In this document: positions 21,189-32,956 of the stretch, piece by piece
Position numbering within the stretch: the stretch's first letter is position 1
Layout of the letters: each line of letters opens with the position of its first letter
NCBI GenBank assembly: GCA_029582155.1
Contig: CM055895.1
Location: 13,476,770-13,540,769 of the forward strand
Length of the DNA stretch: 64,000 bases
Direction: 5' to 3'
Origin: Panopea generosa
Lineage: Eukaryota > Mollusca > Bivalvia > Adapedonta > Hiatellidae
Translations under genes and position numbers: made by a program
The notes under the pieces: generated by a model
The model's database searches: none
What the model was told of the DNA's origin: nothing
The model's input: the letters and a program-made list of their open reading frames with translations, nothing else

Positions 21189-21768
21189 AGATGCTGAAGC
21201 AACATTGCAGCCAGATACAGTATATTGGAAACATTCATAGATGGCGTGTTGAAAATATAATGTTATTAAATCCATCTTAAACAACTTGCATGTTGCTCCG
21301 GTCATAATGAAAAATTGCTCATACAAATAGGTTTTAACTTGACATCAGTAATTATACGATTATTAGATCAATAAAATCACAAAAAATGCTTTGAACTAAA
21401 CTGTAGATACATGTAGATGTCTGAAAGATGATTTCTACAATTGGTCACACACAGCAATCCTGTGGACAAAGGGAAGCAACTCTTTCAATTTGCTTTAATG
21501 TTTTGAGAGCTCATTCTCCATAAAAGAGAAGACAATGAAGGTGGTTTACAACAACAGAGAGAGGTATCAAAACCGGAAATGGTTAACTTGACATTGGTAC
21601 CAATCGATGACAGAGTTCTCTTTCACCAGTCAATGCCACTATGCAGTCTTTTACTACATCTGTTCTTAATCCTGATGGCCCCTACCATTATGGATAAGCC
21701 TGAATTTGGCCTTTCCTCTTCAAACACATGTGTTTGATAAGATTTTGAGCCTATACTATTACTGCAAA

Positions 21769-21940
21769 ACCTGTGTGAGTGGTCACCTTTATTTAGCAAC
21801 CACTTGTCTTAAACAGCCATGTTTTCTATTTACAATTTTCATGGTTTGAGTTTGAATCAACCTGTATTAAGCAGCTACCTGCCTTAAGGGGTCATTTTTA
21901 CTCTTCCCCTTGAGTGGCTGCTTAAGACAGGTTTGACTGT
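21769..21940 (-). mobile_element. MITE-1 copy 4
   Basis: Opposite orientation to copy 3, about 580 bp away. The ends are 'tactgcaaaacctgtgtgag' and 'cttaagacaggtttgactgt'. The pair forms a long imperfect inverted repeat. Confidence 0.87.
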
Positions 21941-22241
21941 CCATGTACAGTATTAACAAAGCTTGCCCATTAAAATTGCATAGAGCATAATACTAATAAT
22001 GGTTAGAATGATTTGTGTCAGTAGTTTTCTGATTCACTCAGGAAGAGCTTTTTATGCTTACATTAATCTCTTTTTATTGTGTTGCCTTAAAACATATGCA
22101 TATAAAATATTGCATGGTCATTTGTTTAATCTCAATATAAGAATTATATTTAGAAATTTTTAATATTTATACAAATACATTGTACATTTATTTATTATAA
22201 AAACATTATTTTTGCAATTACATTTTATTTAATGATGATAC

Positions 22242-23158
22242 AGTCAAAACTCATTATTTTGAATTCCGTTGGACCGTAAAAATATTTCGAAATATCCGAA
22301 GTTCGATTTATCAGGTGTCTATTTTTGTTCAACTTTTTACAGTGACCCCATCCACTTCATAAATTGTTGAAAATATATTTGTTGTACATATAAATACCTC
22401 TATTTGTTGCTTTTTATTCAATATTACACGATGTTGTTATATTTACACATGACAATTGATGTGTACTGTGGATTTATCTTAAATCATGGTAAATTCTACT
22501 GTTTACATGCGTAATTTTCTTCTACGCAAACGTTTGTTGTGCGTTGTTATCCGTGTGTATGCTTATTGTCTATTTGCACAGTGCGTGAACATTGTATTTT
22601 TTTGAGTGTGATATAATAGATAAACAAAATATGCTTTTAATTCTTATACTTTTTATTTACTTGAATATCAAATAAATAGAATAGGTAACTGAAATTTAAA
22701 CACAGGTTATATACAAGCAATGGTTACAACAACGTTACAAATAAAAAATAAGACGAAAAATAGCACATGTCAAAAACGTCTTCTAACACTTCGGTGTTGT
22801 TTGTCTAATTAGCGTGTGTATCGCTTGTGTTTGTATCATAACAATTTGATAACACAATTTACTTACCTGTCAGTACAGACACATGAAGCGATAAATTACA
22901 GGTATGGGATCAACAATTATTACCTTCGATGGTTTGCCTTTTGTCTTCACGCGGTGATAAAAATTCGAATTAACGAGTGAGATATTAAGATGGGACCGAA
23001 AAACAGATTCGAAATAGTGAATAATTCGAATTACTGGAATTTGATATATCAGGAGTAAATTAATATAGAAATAGAAGGGAAAAAAATGGGACCAAATTTC
23101 AAATTTGAGATAACCGGAATTTCGAAATAAAAGAGTTTGAGTTGGTGAGTATGAACTG
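22242..23158. mobile_element. Tigger/pogo-like nonautonomous transposon, 917 bp
   Basis: TA flanks both sides (22240-22241, 23159-23160). The ends 'cagtcaaaactcattatttt' and (complement) 'cagttcatactcaccaactc' carry 'gaatt..ccg' and 'aaatttcgaa' blocks typical of pogo/Tigger termini. Subterminal TTCGAA/AATTCG motifs are dense in both arms (22285-22310 and 22965-23125). No transposase is visible; the 99-codon minus-strand frame at 22870-23169 crosses the terminus and is not a transposase. Confidence 0.75.
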
Positions 23159-23543
23159 TATGTGATCAAAGTTATTTTTCCATAACTGCAGTAAAGTGTA
23201 CTTTGTATTGTTTTTTTCCTTAGAACGGTAATAAGAGACTACTGTGTTAATATTACAACCAAATTTTATCCATACTCTATTTCAAAGTATTAAAAAAAAA
23301 AAAAATTAATTTCGATATTGCAAACATTCGTTGTTGAGCCAAAATAAAGTTTTAAAAAATTGGTTAAATTCAAGCCAGAGAAACTACCGTTTTCATGATT
23401 TTTATGCATCTATGTATTAAATTTAATTCAACACATTCAACCAAAAACTGAAGTTATAAAATGTTTATTTACTTATCTAGGTATGGATCTCTGAAATTCT
23501 ATTGCTGTACAAATACATTCACATTTTCTTTAGGCCAAAATAA

Positions 23544-23741
23544 ATTAATTGCTAGATTATCATCCCCGCCCGCCCCCTAATTTTCATGCCACCCCGGCCC
23601 TTTTTATTTTCATAAAAAAAAAAAATTATTTTTTATTAAATAAAAAACATCAAAAATTTTAAAAATGAAATAAAAATAATAAAATATTCCTGCCCTCCCC
23701 ATTTTTAAGAAAAATTTGGATGATAATCTAGCAATTTATTT
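23544..23741. mobile_element. Short MITE with 'attgctagattatcatcc' ends
   Basis: The left end 'aattgctagattatcatcc' is matched by the complement of 'ggatgataatctagcaatt' at the right. The interior is C-rich at both sides and A/T-rich in the middle. Length ~198 bp with ~20-bp inverted ends. Confidence 0.75.
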
Positions 23742-24287
23742 ATAATGACCTTTTGCACATCAAGAGAAATTATAGAATACATTTGTTTAACAGCTAAGTG
23801 TAGATTTATGTTTTTTTTTTTTTCATTTTTTCAAATTATGTAAGAATAGAATCTTAAACAGGTGTTGGTTCTATTGTAGCATTTTTTATCGGTTCATATA
23901 TGTTGACTGACATTAATTCATTTTGTTTAATTGGTGTCTACATAACTGGAATTGTTGGAATAACAAGGAAAGAAAGTGTTGTCTTGTCATATTGAGATTT
24001 GCTACAATACCCATACTTGCATTTCTAAAATTGTTAAGTATACGTACATTTTCTTTTTTCATTGTTTACATGCTCTTTATTCTATATTTTTATAATTTTT
24101 AAAGAGTTTAGAAGGCCATAGGTAGATAAGTTGTTATTATGTTTCATGATCTTAATATCTTGCACTGAAATAAAGATTTTATTATTATTATTACAATTAT
24201 GTAGTGTCAACCAACTGTGAAAAAATGTGAAAAATGATGCAGTGACTATCATACACACAACTCCAGTTATTGGACATGACAGGGGTT

Positions 24288-24522
24288 GTATTCACCAACC
24301 ATTCTTGAGAATATTCTTAGACTTAGGCTTGAAAGTCCAAATTTCAACCTTAGATATCTAGTTTACCATGACAGATAGAATAAATGTGAGAGTTTATTTG
24401 GCTCTATATTAAGTACCCCTACATGCTTGTAAATTTTGGTCTCAAAAATGGTCTCTAAGTGTGATTTTCAAAATTCATTCTTGAGTCAAAGTCCCAAGAA
24501 TTTCTAAGGAATGGTTGGTGAA
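24288..24522. mobile_element. MITE with 'attcaccaaccattcttgag' ends
   Basis: 'attcaccaaccattcttgag' at the left is mirrored by 'ggaatggttggtgaat' at the right. The arms extend with partial complementarity for ~50 bp. About 235 bp, noncoding. Confidence 0.7.
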
Positions 24523-24855
24523 TCTTGTGAGTATCTGTCTCTCTGAGACAGCAGCCTTGTTTTTTGAGGATTAAAAGTGTTTGAGCTTGTATATCCCTAC
24601 ACACAAGGGTTCACCTTAAACTGTCTCAGGAGGATGACGTGCTTTCACAGCATCCTGTCCAATATATGAAGGCACTGGGGAGAGTGTGTTTGAAAAACCT
24701 TGGATGTAATCCCACTGATAATTGAACCATCTGTGTCTCACAGTAGCATGCTCACCACCTTGCTTTCACAAATAGCTACAAGTATTGAAACAAGAAGATT
24801 CTTTACATTGATGAATTTAGATTTATTTACATGCCTTCATATTCAAATGTGTTTT

Positions 24856-25880
24856 TATGCCCCCCAAATTTTTTTGGGGGATGTTGCATATAGTAATCGC
24901 AGTGTCTGTCCGTCCGTCCTGTATTTCATGTCCTGCCTGTTATTTTGTCATGCATAGATGGATTTTGTTTATACTTGCTACAAATGATCGACGTAACATG
25001 ACGACGTGTCTCAAGTAAAACCCACACCCGTACCTCAAAGGTCAAGGTCACACTTTGAGATTGTTTGATAACACTTTTGAGTTTGTGTGAGATTTTGTGT
25101 TCGGCCAGTAACTTTGCCATGCATAGATGGATTTTATAAACACTCGCTACAAATGATCAACATAACATGATGGTGCGTCACACATAACACCCAGACTCCC
25201 ATTTTAAAGGTCAAGGTCACAATTTAACTTTGTTTGATGACACTTTCAGTCTGTTTGAGATTTCACTTCAGGCTTGTAACTTTGTCATCTATGGATAAAT
25301 TTCAAAAACACATGATGAAGTGTCGCGTGTAAGAACCAGAACCTTTCCTCAACTGTCAAGATTACACTTTCAATTTGTTTGATATTTCATTTCTGGTCTG
25401 TAACTTTGTCTTTAACTTGGCTCAATTGATCAAGATGACATGACGATGTGTCGCATGTAAGACCAAGACCTGTACCTCAAAGGTCAAGGTCGCATTTTGA
25501 GCTTGTTTGACAACAATTTGAGTCTATTTGAGATTTCAAGTTCAGTCTATCCTTTTTCATACATGGATGGATTTCAAAAACACTGGGCTCAATTTATTAA
25601 TTGATCAACATGACATGACAAAGTATCATGTTAAGAGCTAGAACCTTACCTCAGAGGTCAAGGTCACACTTTCAGTTTGTTTGATATTTCGTGTCTGGTC
25701 TGTAACTTTGTTTTACTTGGAGGGATTTTAAAATAACTTGACACATGTGATCAACATGTCAGGATGATTTGTCACCTTCATTTACCTGTAGAAATACCCA
25801 GACATTTACATTAGGTATCAAGATCAAGGTTACACAAAGATCAAGGTCACACTTTAATGTAAAAAAAACATGAAATTGTG
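24856..25880 (+). mobile_element. Hairpin-headed element with ~190-bp tandem core
   Basis: The head 'tatgccccccaaattttttt' + 'gggggatgttgcata' can fold into a hairpin and is followed by 'tgtctgtccgtccgtcc'. Then come about five diverged units of 'aaggtcaaggtcacactttg' and 'catgcatagatggatttt..caaatgatcaacataacatga'. This is a common layout for bivalve nonautonomous elements (established knowledge). No coding region. Confidence 0.7.
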
Positions 25881-26520
25881 TGTCTAGTCTGAAACATCAG
25901 TCAATATTCATGGATGCATGGCTACCTTTTATAAAATATATCGTTATTTTCACAGACCATTTGTGTTTTTTTCAGACAGTAAAACAATTGTATGAAAAAG
26001 TCCCTGAACTTACATTTCCTGTTTGTTGTTTTTTTAATTGAACTAATCTCTTTAATCGGATTTATGCTGTGCCAATATTAGGTCAGGATCGATCAGTAGG
26101 CCTGTCTCAAATGACATTTTCGGGCCACAACTGGAAATGTTTTTGTCACAACACTTTACTTCATCTCTTCCACGTGGCGCATCAGTCTTAAGAAACTGAT
26201 AAAACCCGACTCATTAACAATTTCACTAAATACACCCCAAAACAGTACAATGAAGCACTTTTTTATTCTCATCGCTTTTCATCCACCATCCGTTCATACA
26301 CATTAATAGATAATTTATTTCCTAAGATTTAGGGTTAGTAATGGATTAGGGTTAGAGTAGTAATTTTTGGGAAGGTTGAAAAGCAGATGAAAAATAGTTA
26401 TCTGGCTTTTTTTTACCATAATATGCTTTTATGTGACTAATTTGTCCTAATCACACAAATAATCTGCTGGGCATTAACAACGTCTGTCCGTCCGAAAATT
26501 ACTCATTTTCTCATCCATTT

Positions 26521-27095
26521 GTTAGCTCGCCAGGACAAAGTCCAAGGAGAGCTATTGCCATGACCCAGGCGTCGTCGTCGGGTCTGTAGACACCCAGGTT
26601 AAACTTTTGCGTTTAAGTTAAGATAGCTATGCAACCACTCATTGGATGTGAATGAAACTTCGCATTTGTGTTCACTATCATCAATGGAACACACACAGAC
26701 AAGAACCATAACTCTGGATTGCATTTTGGCACAATTATGGCCCTTTTTGGACTTAAACACCCAGGGGCGAGCTTTGTTGTCTTCTGACAACTCTTGTTAA
26801 ATAATGATCTTTAGTTTGAGATCTGTAAGGTTGTATAACCATAATATCTCGGACAAGTTCTTGAACTGGCCTAATCAGATTATTAATGTCAGAGTTATGG
26901 ACCTTGAAACATTAAAAAATGCACTATTTAACTATGTGTGCACTCTAGCACCAGCATTTTTCATTTGATTCTCACAAAACTTTCACAGTAGTTATATAAC
27001 CATAATATCTCAGACAAGTTCTTGAACTGGCCAAATCAGATTATTGTCTTTTGTGCCACAGGTGAGCGATTTAGGGCCATTTTGGCCCTCTTGTT
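26521..27095 (+). mobile_element. Hairpin-ended nonautonomous repeat
   Basis: The head 'tttgttagctcgccaggaca' + 'aagtccaaggagagct' and the end 'ggtgagcgatttagggccat' + 'tttggccctcttgttt' have a terminal hairpin GGGCCATTTTGGCCC. Internal units share 'accataatatctcggacaag' at 26840 and 27001. It is the best preserved member of the family whose scraps occur at 1-300, 15990-16540 and 48460-48910. Confidence 0.7.
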
Positions 27096-27099
27096 TACA

Positions 27100-27761
27100 T
27101 AGGAATGATATAGGAACTAAAACTTTCAATTTAAAGCATTCCCTTTTCATAGTAAATAACTTTCTATCCAGTAAGAGTTGGGTAGGGCTATTTTTTCACA
27201 TGGGGTAAATACAACCGCACCCCGTGACCCCCTCAAAAAAAAAAAAGAAGATTTGTATTGTGAATATTCAAACAAATTATATTGCAGTTACAAGCCAGCA
27301 GAGTAGGTTGGTACACACTAATTCCAATATAGCATAAATTTCGTCAACTGATGTCGCAAATCAAGGGAGATAATATTTTCCACCCAGTAACTGCAGTATG
27401 AAACATTATTGATCAAAGATATTACAAAGTAAATCTGACATAGAAAAAAGATGTATGTGTTCAAGAATGGTATTATTAAAGTGAGAAACAAAATGTACAA
27501 CTATATATATACATTGCGTATGACCTTTTAATTACATGAATATAAAGTGTGCAAATTAAAACTTAAGCATTACTAATAGAACTAAATATTCTCATGTTCA
27601 TATACTACTGTTAGTTCTACCAGAGACATATAAACATTAAGTCAGTGGCTATACACACTGAATTTCAGTGAACACTTTACATACCGTATGATAATTTGAA
27701 TAGTTAACCCTATTTTGTAACAAACGCATATTTCATTTTCTCAAATTGTATACAACCTGTC
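27100..27761. other. Intergenic stretch, nothing recognised
   Basis: AT-rich with an A-run near 27234. The minus-strand 60-codon open frame at 27318-27500 has no coding character. Confidence 0.4.
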
Positions 27762-27905
27762 AGCGGTGAGAGGTGAATGACAAAGAATGACAAAGAGATG
27801 CAATGTTGTATGGCAATCATCACAGAAACTGTGGCTGGGCAGGGCTTTAAACTCACAATCCCAGGATTGATAATCAGCTATGCTACCGCCTGAGCTAACG
27901 GTTTA
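27762..27905 (-). mobile_element. tRNA-derived SINE, family B (fragment)
   Basis: The minus strand reads 'cgttagctcaggcggtagca' at the head. The body runs to 'attcacctctcaccgctga'. The 3' half is missing. Confidence 0.78.
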
Positions 27906-28257
27906 CTTTACTTTATAAACAGATTATGTTCTGCACCTCACCAAATACCAGAACATAAATGTTTGAAGTGCAAATACAATAGATATCGAAACAATATATT
28001 CCATGTGAAGAAACTGCCACAGCCAGTACCTTTCCTAACCGAATTTGTTAACAAATAAAAAAAATTGTCTTTACGTTTTGATGTGTAATTAAGCATTTAT
28101 TAGGTATTAAATTTATTTAAGAACAGAAAAAAATGTTAAAATATGAAAAGGTCAACCATTTTCTCTTTCAAAATAAAATTTAGCGCAACATTTTGTTTTT
28201 ATATCTGTTTGATGAGTTTAAGTTATTATTGACCATAGCTACATTTGACCAATCGTC

Positions 28258-28552
28258 AGGCCCGATTAGCTCAGTTGTTAGCACGTCTGATCATCAATGC
28301 AGGGGTCATGAGTTAGATTCGCCACAAGGCCACGATCTCTGTGATTGTTGATTTATGACATTGCGTCTTATTATCATTCGCCTCTCACCGCTGATTCAAG
28401 TGGGAAAGTTATCAGTTACTTGTGAAGATGGGATTTGTTCGAGTACTGGTTAACCTTCCAGGATCCCAGGAAAGTGATTAGGTTAACTTATTGTCTGTTA
28501 ACCCTCAATGTCATAAAAATGGTGCTAAATATTCAATCTATCAATCATTTGA
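28258..28552 (+). mobile_element. tRNA-derived SINE, family B (longest copy)
   Basis: The head is 'ggcccgattagctcagttgt' + 'tagcacgtctgatc', with B-box-like 'gagttagattcgcc'. The body 'tgggaaagttatcagttact' and 'ccaggatcccaggaaagtga' leads to the tail 'gctaaatattcaatctatca'. This copy gives the clearest consensus in the window. Confidence 0.88.
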
Positions 28553-29317
28553 CCAAGGACTTTTATAACAGGATAGGAAACATATCTCTCCGTTAAATGT
28601 TGATAAAATAGCATGCAAAGAATTAAAAATAAAACTAATGATCAATATTCAATCAACCATTGGACCAAGGACATATATAATAGAATAGGAAAGTTGCATC
28701 TCTCCGCTAAATGTTGATAAAATAGCATGCGAAGAATTGATAGTTCCATAAATTATTCATTCATATTTCACAGGCATCTGATTCCATTTACATAAATTGT
28801 AAGGTGTATATAACCTTATACAGTTTATAATGTTTTAAACATGCAAAATGGTCTTGATTTAAAAATGTTGCAGTTTGAAGTAAAATAAATTTCCTTGATT
28901 TTTCAGTTGCAGTATACAAATTTTGTAATCATAATTACTTTAACAAAATTTGCTGGGAAGATATCGTTTTGTAGAGCATTCCATTATGCAAAGAATGAAT
29001 TTTGATATGTATTTCTTAGATTAAAGGAAGTTAGGATATTTGAAAACGAGATTTCGCGAGAATTTGTGTGGATACACTAGCGTTCATAACGTCTCGGTCA
29101 GTTGACTTTTCCATTTCGTAAGTCCTTGATTTGGCTGATAACCATTTTGTTAACGTATCCGTCGAAGATATAAATATTAAATGCATTCATAAAATATAAA
29201 TCCTTTAAATGAACTTATTACGAAGTTAACAGAACACACATCCAGTCATTCTGATAGAAGCACCAATCATTTTTGCATACCATCTTAACAGTTAAGTGTT
29301 ACTATACGTGAACGTAG
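28553..29317. other. Intergenic stretch with a local duplication
   Basis: A ~115-bp block ('caatcatttgaccaaggact..gataaaatagcatgcaaag') around 28545-28625 is repeated at 28651-28735 with changes. Nothing else was recognised. Confidence 0.5.
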
Positions 29318-29520
29318 AGGAGCACGTGGTTCATTGGTGAAGCATCAAACCCATGATCGGAGGGTCGTGGGTTCGATCCACCGCCACGATTATTGTAGTG
29401 TCGTTGATCAAGACACCTTTACCGCTTATGCTTAGTACTGGTTCTACCCATGAAAATCTTCGTCTAAGTTGTAATAATTTATTTCGAAGTCGGTGTGAAA
29501 TAAATAAATTTAAACTAAAC
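29318..29520 (+). mobile_element. tRNA-derived SINE, family C
   Basis: The head 'gtggttcattggtgaagcat' (A-box-like) is followed by a good B box 'gtgggttcgatccac'. The body is 'gttgatcaagacaccttta' and the tail 'gtgaaataaataaatttaaa'. A single copy was noted here. Confidence 0.75.
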
Positions 29521-30410
29521 TATATTTGAACGCAGCATCCCAGCATGTCTGTTTTAACATTTCCATGGGATATAAATGTATTCATATGTACGTGTACTTT
29601 ATTGAGTTAGGGTATACACGCTTAAGTCCAACCGCTGTTTTCCAATGATCTGTAGTATAAAGAAACAGTTTTTTTTCTCTCTGGCCCCTCTTACTCGTGA
29701 TATTGGTCATAACTATTCTTGCTGATTTTTATTTGGTTGTGTTGATATATTGACCTCTTCAACTACTGCACTTGCCAGTGTTGATTTTTTTACTATCTTC
29801 TTGGGACAAGTAATGGGTTCAATCAAAAAAAAAATATCAGTTACGTTAGCAAACTTAAGATAACAGGCTCCTATTTAACTTAAATTTACTTAAATATATA
29901 ACTAGTTAAGTTTTGACTGGTTATTTACCTATTATATACCCAATATCAATTAAACCATATGTAGTTTTACTAGAACCAGTCTAAAATCATAATATCACCT
30001 GGATGCATTGTTGGGGTTTAAGTTTGGTGAAACAGGAGTCAGACACGTTAAAATAAAACGAGAAACTCCTAACCAACTTTGAATATTATAATTTCAACAT
30101 TGCCAACAGAAATAATGATATCAAATAATAAATAACTTGAACAAAAGTAAACTATTCCGAAGTCAGCTTGATATGAACAGACACGGTAACCTAACACCAA
30201 ATACATTGACACTAATAATAGCATTGTTCACATTACATAAACATTCCTTTGACATGATAATATACAGTTGATTAATTGGACATGTTCATCAGGCAAAGCG
30301 ATAATAATCACCTTTTCGAATGCAAACAATGCATAATTGAGTACCTGTACCTATCTTACGTATGTCAAACAGAGTAAGTCTATGAAATGTTTATAACCGT
30401 TCTCAAACAA
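29521..30410. other. Intergenic stretch, nothing recognised
   Basis: AT-rich, no coding or repeat signal recognised. Confidence 0.4.
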
Positions 30411-30860
30411 TTAAGCCCGTGTGGTTTCGGCTAAGAATAGAATCACTGCCAATCTCTGCAGAGGTGTAGGAATTCTCCGAATGGGTGTCATGTTCGTTTT
30501 ATCATTTTTTGTCATGTTCACTATTGTTGTTAGATTATCAACCCCTGTGTGGTTTCAGGGAGCCATATGAGTGATGGCAAGAATAGGACCACTGTGACTC
30601 ATACATGTCGTAAGAAGCGACAATTTGAGTAATACGATAGAATTTGCTGAAACTCTGCAGTTCTGCAGGTAATCAAGGTTCTAGGTTCATTCTGCATATT
30701 CATTTGTTGGTGTATTTTTTATAAATCTGTATGCTAATTTGTTTTTTTTATACATGTAGAGTGAACCTGGAATCTTCCTTCCTGTTGGCGTCGAATAACC
30801 TATAATGTGTTGGTAAGCCGTAAAACCCTATCCATTCCATTCATTTATTCAAACAATAAA
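30411..30860. repeat. Interspersed repeat, 3'-end-like, partly duplicated
   Basis: 'gcccgtgtggtttcggctaa' (30415) and 'cccctgtgtggtttcaggga' (30542) begin related segments containing 'gaatagaatcactgcc' and 'gaataggaccactgtg'. The second runs on to 'tgttggtaagccgtaaaacc' near 30810-30830. It may be the 3' end of a non-LTR element; no coding region remains. Confidence 0.4.
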
Positions 30861-31074
30861 CGGACTGCACAGGTGATTTTTACTTACTTGAGAACCGTCG
30901 TAACCCTAAACAGAATTCCATTTATTGATTTGGGGGTTTGAATGTTTAAATGCATACTATATTTAATAGTATTTTAATGTCTCAACATATGTACAATTTC
31001 ACAATACAGTTTATAAAACAAATAACATATATGCCGTTCTTTATAAGAATTATAAGAGACGAACATAGACAGGC

Positions 31075-31310
31075 ATCTATGTTCGCCAGGTATTCTTTAC
31101 CTACTTTACCTATATCAAAATGCAGTGACCGTATCTCATTTACATTCAGATTTGAATCGACTGTACTTACGTCCAAAAAGATCAAATATATATAGATTCA
31201 TCATCAAATAAAGGTGTATACAGTCCTTTCAAATTTGAATGCAAATGAGATAAGGTCACTGCATTTTGATATAGGTAAAGTAGGTAAATCGTGCTTGGCG
31301 AACATAGTAT
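31075..31310. repeat. Inverted repeat with ~90-bp arms
   Basis: The left arm (31075-31165) and right arm (31218-31310) are near-perfect complements over 'ctatgttcgcc', 'ttacctactttacctatatc', 'aaaatgcagtgacc', 'tatctcattt' and 'gcattcaaattt'-type blocks. They are separated by ~50 AT-rich bases. It is not related to the other MITEs here. Confidence 0.85.
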
Positions 31311-32774
31311 TTAACTATATTATAAGTAATAAAGCGAGAAAGAATGGTAAAATGCATTTAGCCCAGTCGGTAGAGAGCACATACTCTAGGGGAAGCCATG
31401 GTGACTGTTGAATACTACTAAGGTTGGGCCAAGTTTTAACATATGCAGTTAAACCTGCAAACCTCCAAATCTATAATAAAATACCTGTCTATGTTAACAA
31501 CGGTTCACAGGTAAGTAGAAATCACATATATCTGCCTGCGCTGTAAATCAACACTGTATATATACTGAACAAACAGAATATACTTCCGCAATGTTTAAGC
31601 GCAGATATATCGAAATATGAAAACAAATTTTAAATCATTTTTACATGTTTTGCGAAAGTATTTTAAGGTGCATTTTGTATGGAAAATATTGCTCTACTGT
31701 TACGGGAAAAGGATGTAATTGCTCATTAATTGCGGAAGGGGGTTAAAAACCAAAACTCACAGCTGCAATTACATATAGCGGAATTTTATTTTGTTGTTTT
31801 TTTTTGTTCAGTAGGGCACGTTCACGTAAATATTGTGGACTTTTAGGCATATTGAAAACAGGGAAAACTGGACAAAGTTCAATGTTTTTCAACGTATTAT
31901 CTTATTGACAATAAACTAAAAGTCTATAAAAATCATATTGTCGATTTTTTTTTAATTTTCAGTAAAACTGCACATAAATCAAACATCTTAATTATATTAT
32001 GAATATTCTGTTCAATAACTTTGATACTTTTGTTTTAAACATATTTAATTCAGTTTCAAATCAATATAAATTCAAATATGGACTAGAGAACGAAATGTAA
32101 ATTATAATCTTATAGTTTTTTGTGATATGTGAGAAAAGTGTGCACATTTGGTTGATCTTTGGCCGTGTTCCTTATTTAATTACCGGTTATTTTATTGTAC
32201 AGATCAAATATCTGCTACAAATTTGTCAAAAGTTCGTAGTATGGCTAAATCACATAAAAATCAACCAAAAATGTTCAGCTTTAAATCATCAAACACATAA
32301 ACCAAATCGTCCGATTTTTTAAAAAAAGTCCTTTAATTAGACCATTTAGAAAGCTTCAGAAATTATAACATTTTGAATAACTGAAAGCAGTTGTAAAACA
32401 ATACCACCTCGTCAACAATCCGCCATTATTACGTGTCTTCGTGTACCTTTCACTGGTATGCTCATTAGAATGGAACACATACGCATATGGTTTTGGGAAA
32501 CATTCTTATTAAAGGATTAACCTCCTGTGGTAAATGTGTCAACTGTCCTTTGTTATAATATAGACCGAAAGCTGATCCCCAGGACGTTACGCCATTGCCC
32601 ATATATAGAGATAATACTTGGCTGGTGTCTTTTCTCTACTAAGCTTATCAGGTGAGGCTTGAAGAATAACGCAGCAATGGCGAGGCTCTCAGTACTGTGT
32701 GAACAAGAGGAAAATAATGTTGACCGAGCAACCTATTTTATTATATCAAAACTTTTTTTTTCAAAGAAAACTGA
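31311..32774. other. Intergenic stretch, no gene seen
   Basis: 'tttagcccagtcggtagaga' at 31359 resembles an A box of a tRNA-like head, but no B box follows. AT-rich elsewhere. Short plus-strand frames (31214, 32122) have no coding character. Confidence 0.4.
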
Positions 32775-32956
32775 ATACAGTTAAACCTGTCTTAAGCAGC
32801 CAGTTAAGGGAAGGAGCAAAATGACCTTTTAAGACAGGTTGTTGCTTAATACAGGTTAAACTGGTCTGAAAGCATGGAAATGGGAAATAGCAAATGTGGC
32901 TGCTTAAGACAAGTGACAGCTTATTAGAGGTGGCCGCTTACACAGGTTTGACTGTA
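32775..32956 (+). mobile_element. MITE-1 copy 5
   Basis: The ends 'tacagttaaacctgtcttaa' and 'cacaggtttgactgta' lie inside TA flanks. Internal order matches copies 2 and 3. One of the best copies for defining the element. Confidence 0.9.

Noticed and set aside
22870-23169. 99-codon minus-strand frame as a transposase
   Set aside because: It crosses the terminus of the Tigger-like element and shows no helix-turn-helix or DDD motif.
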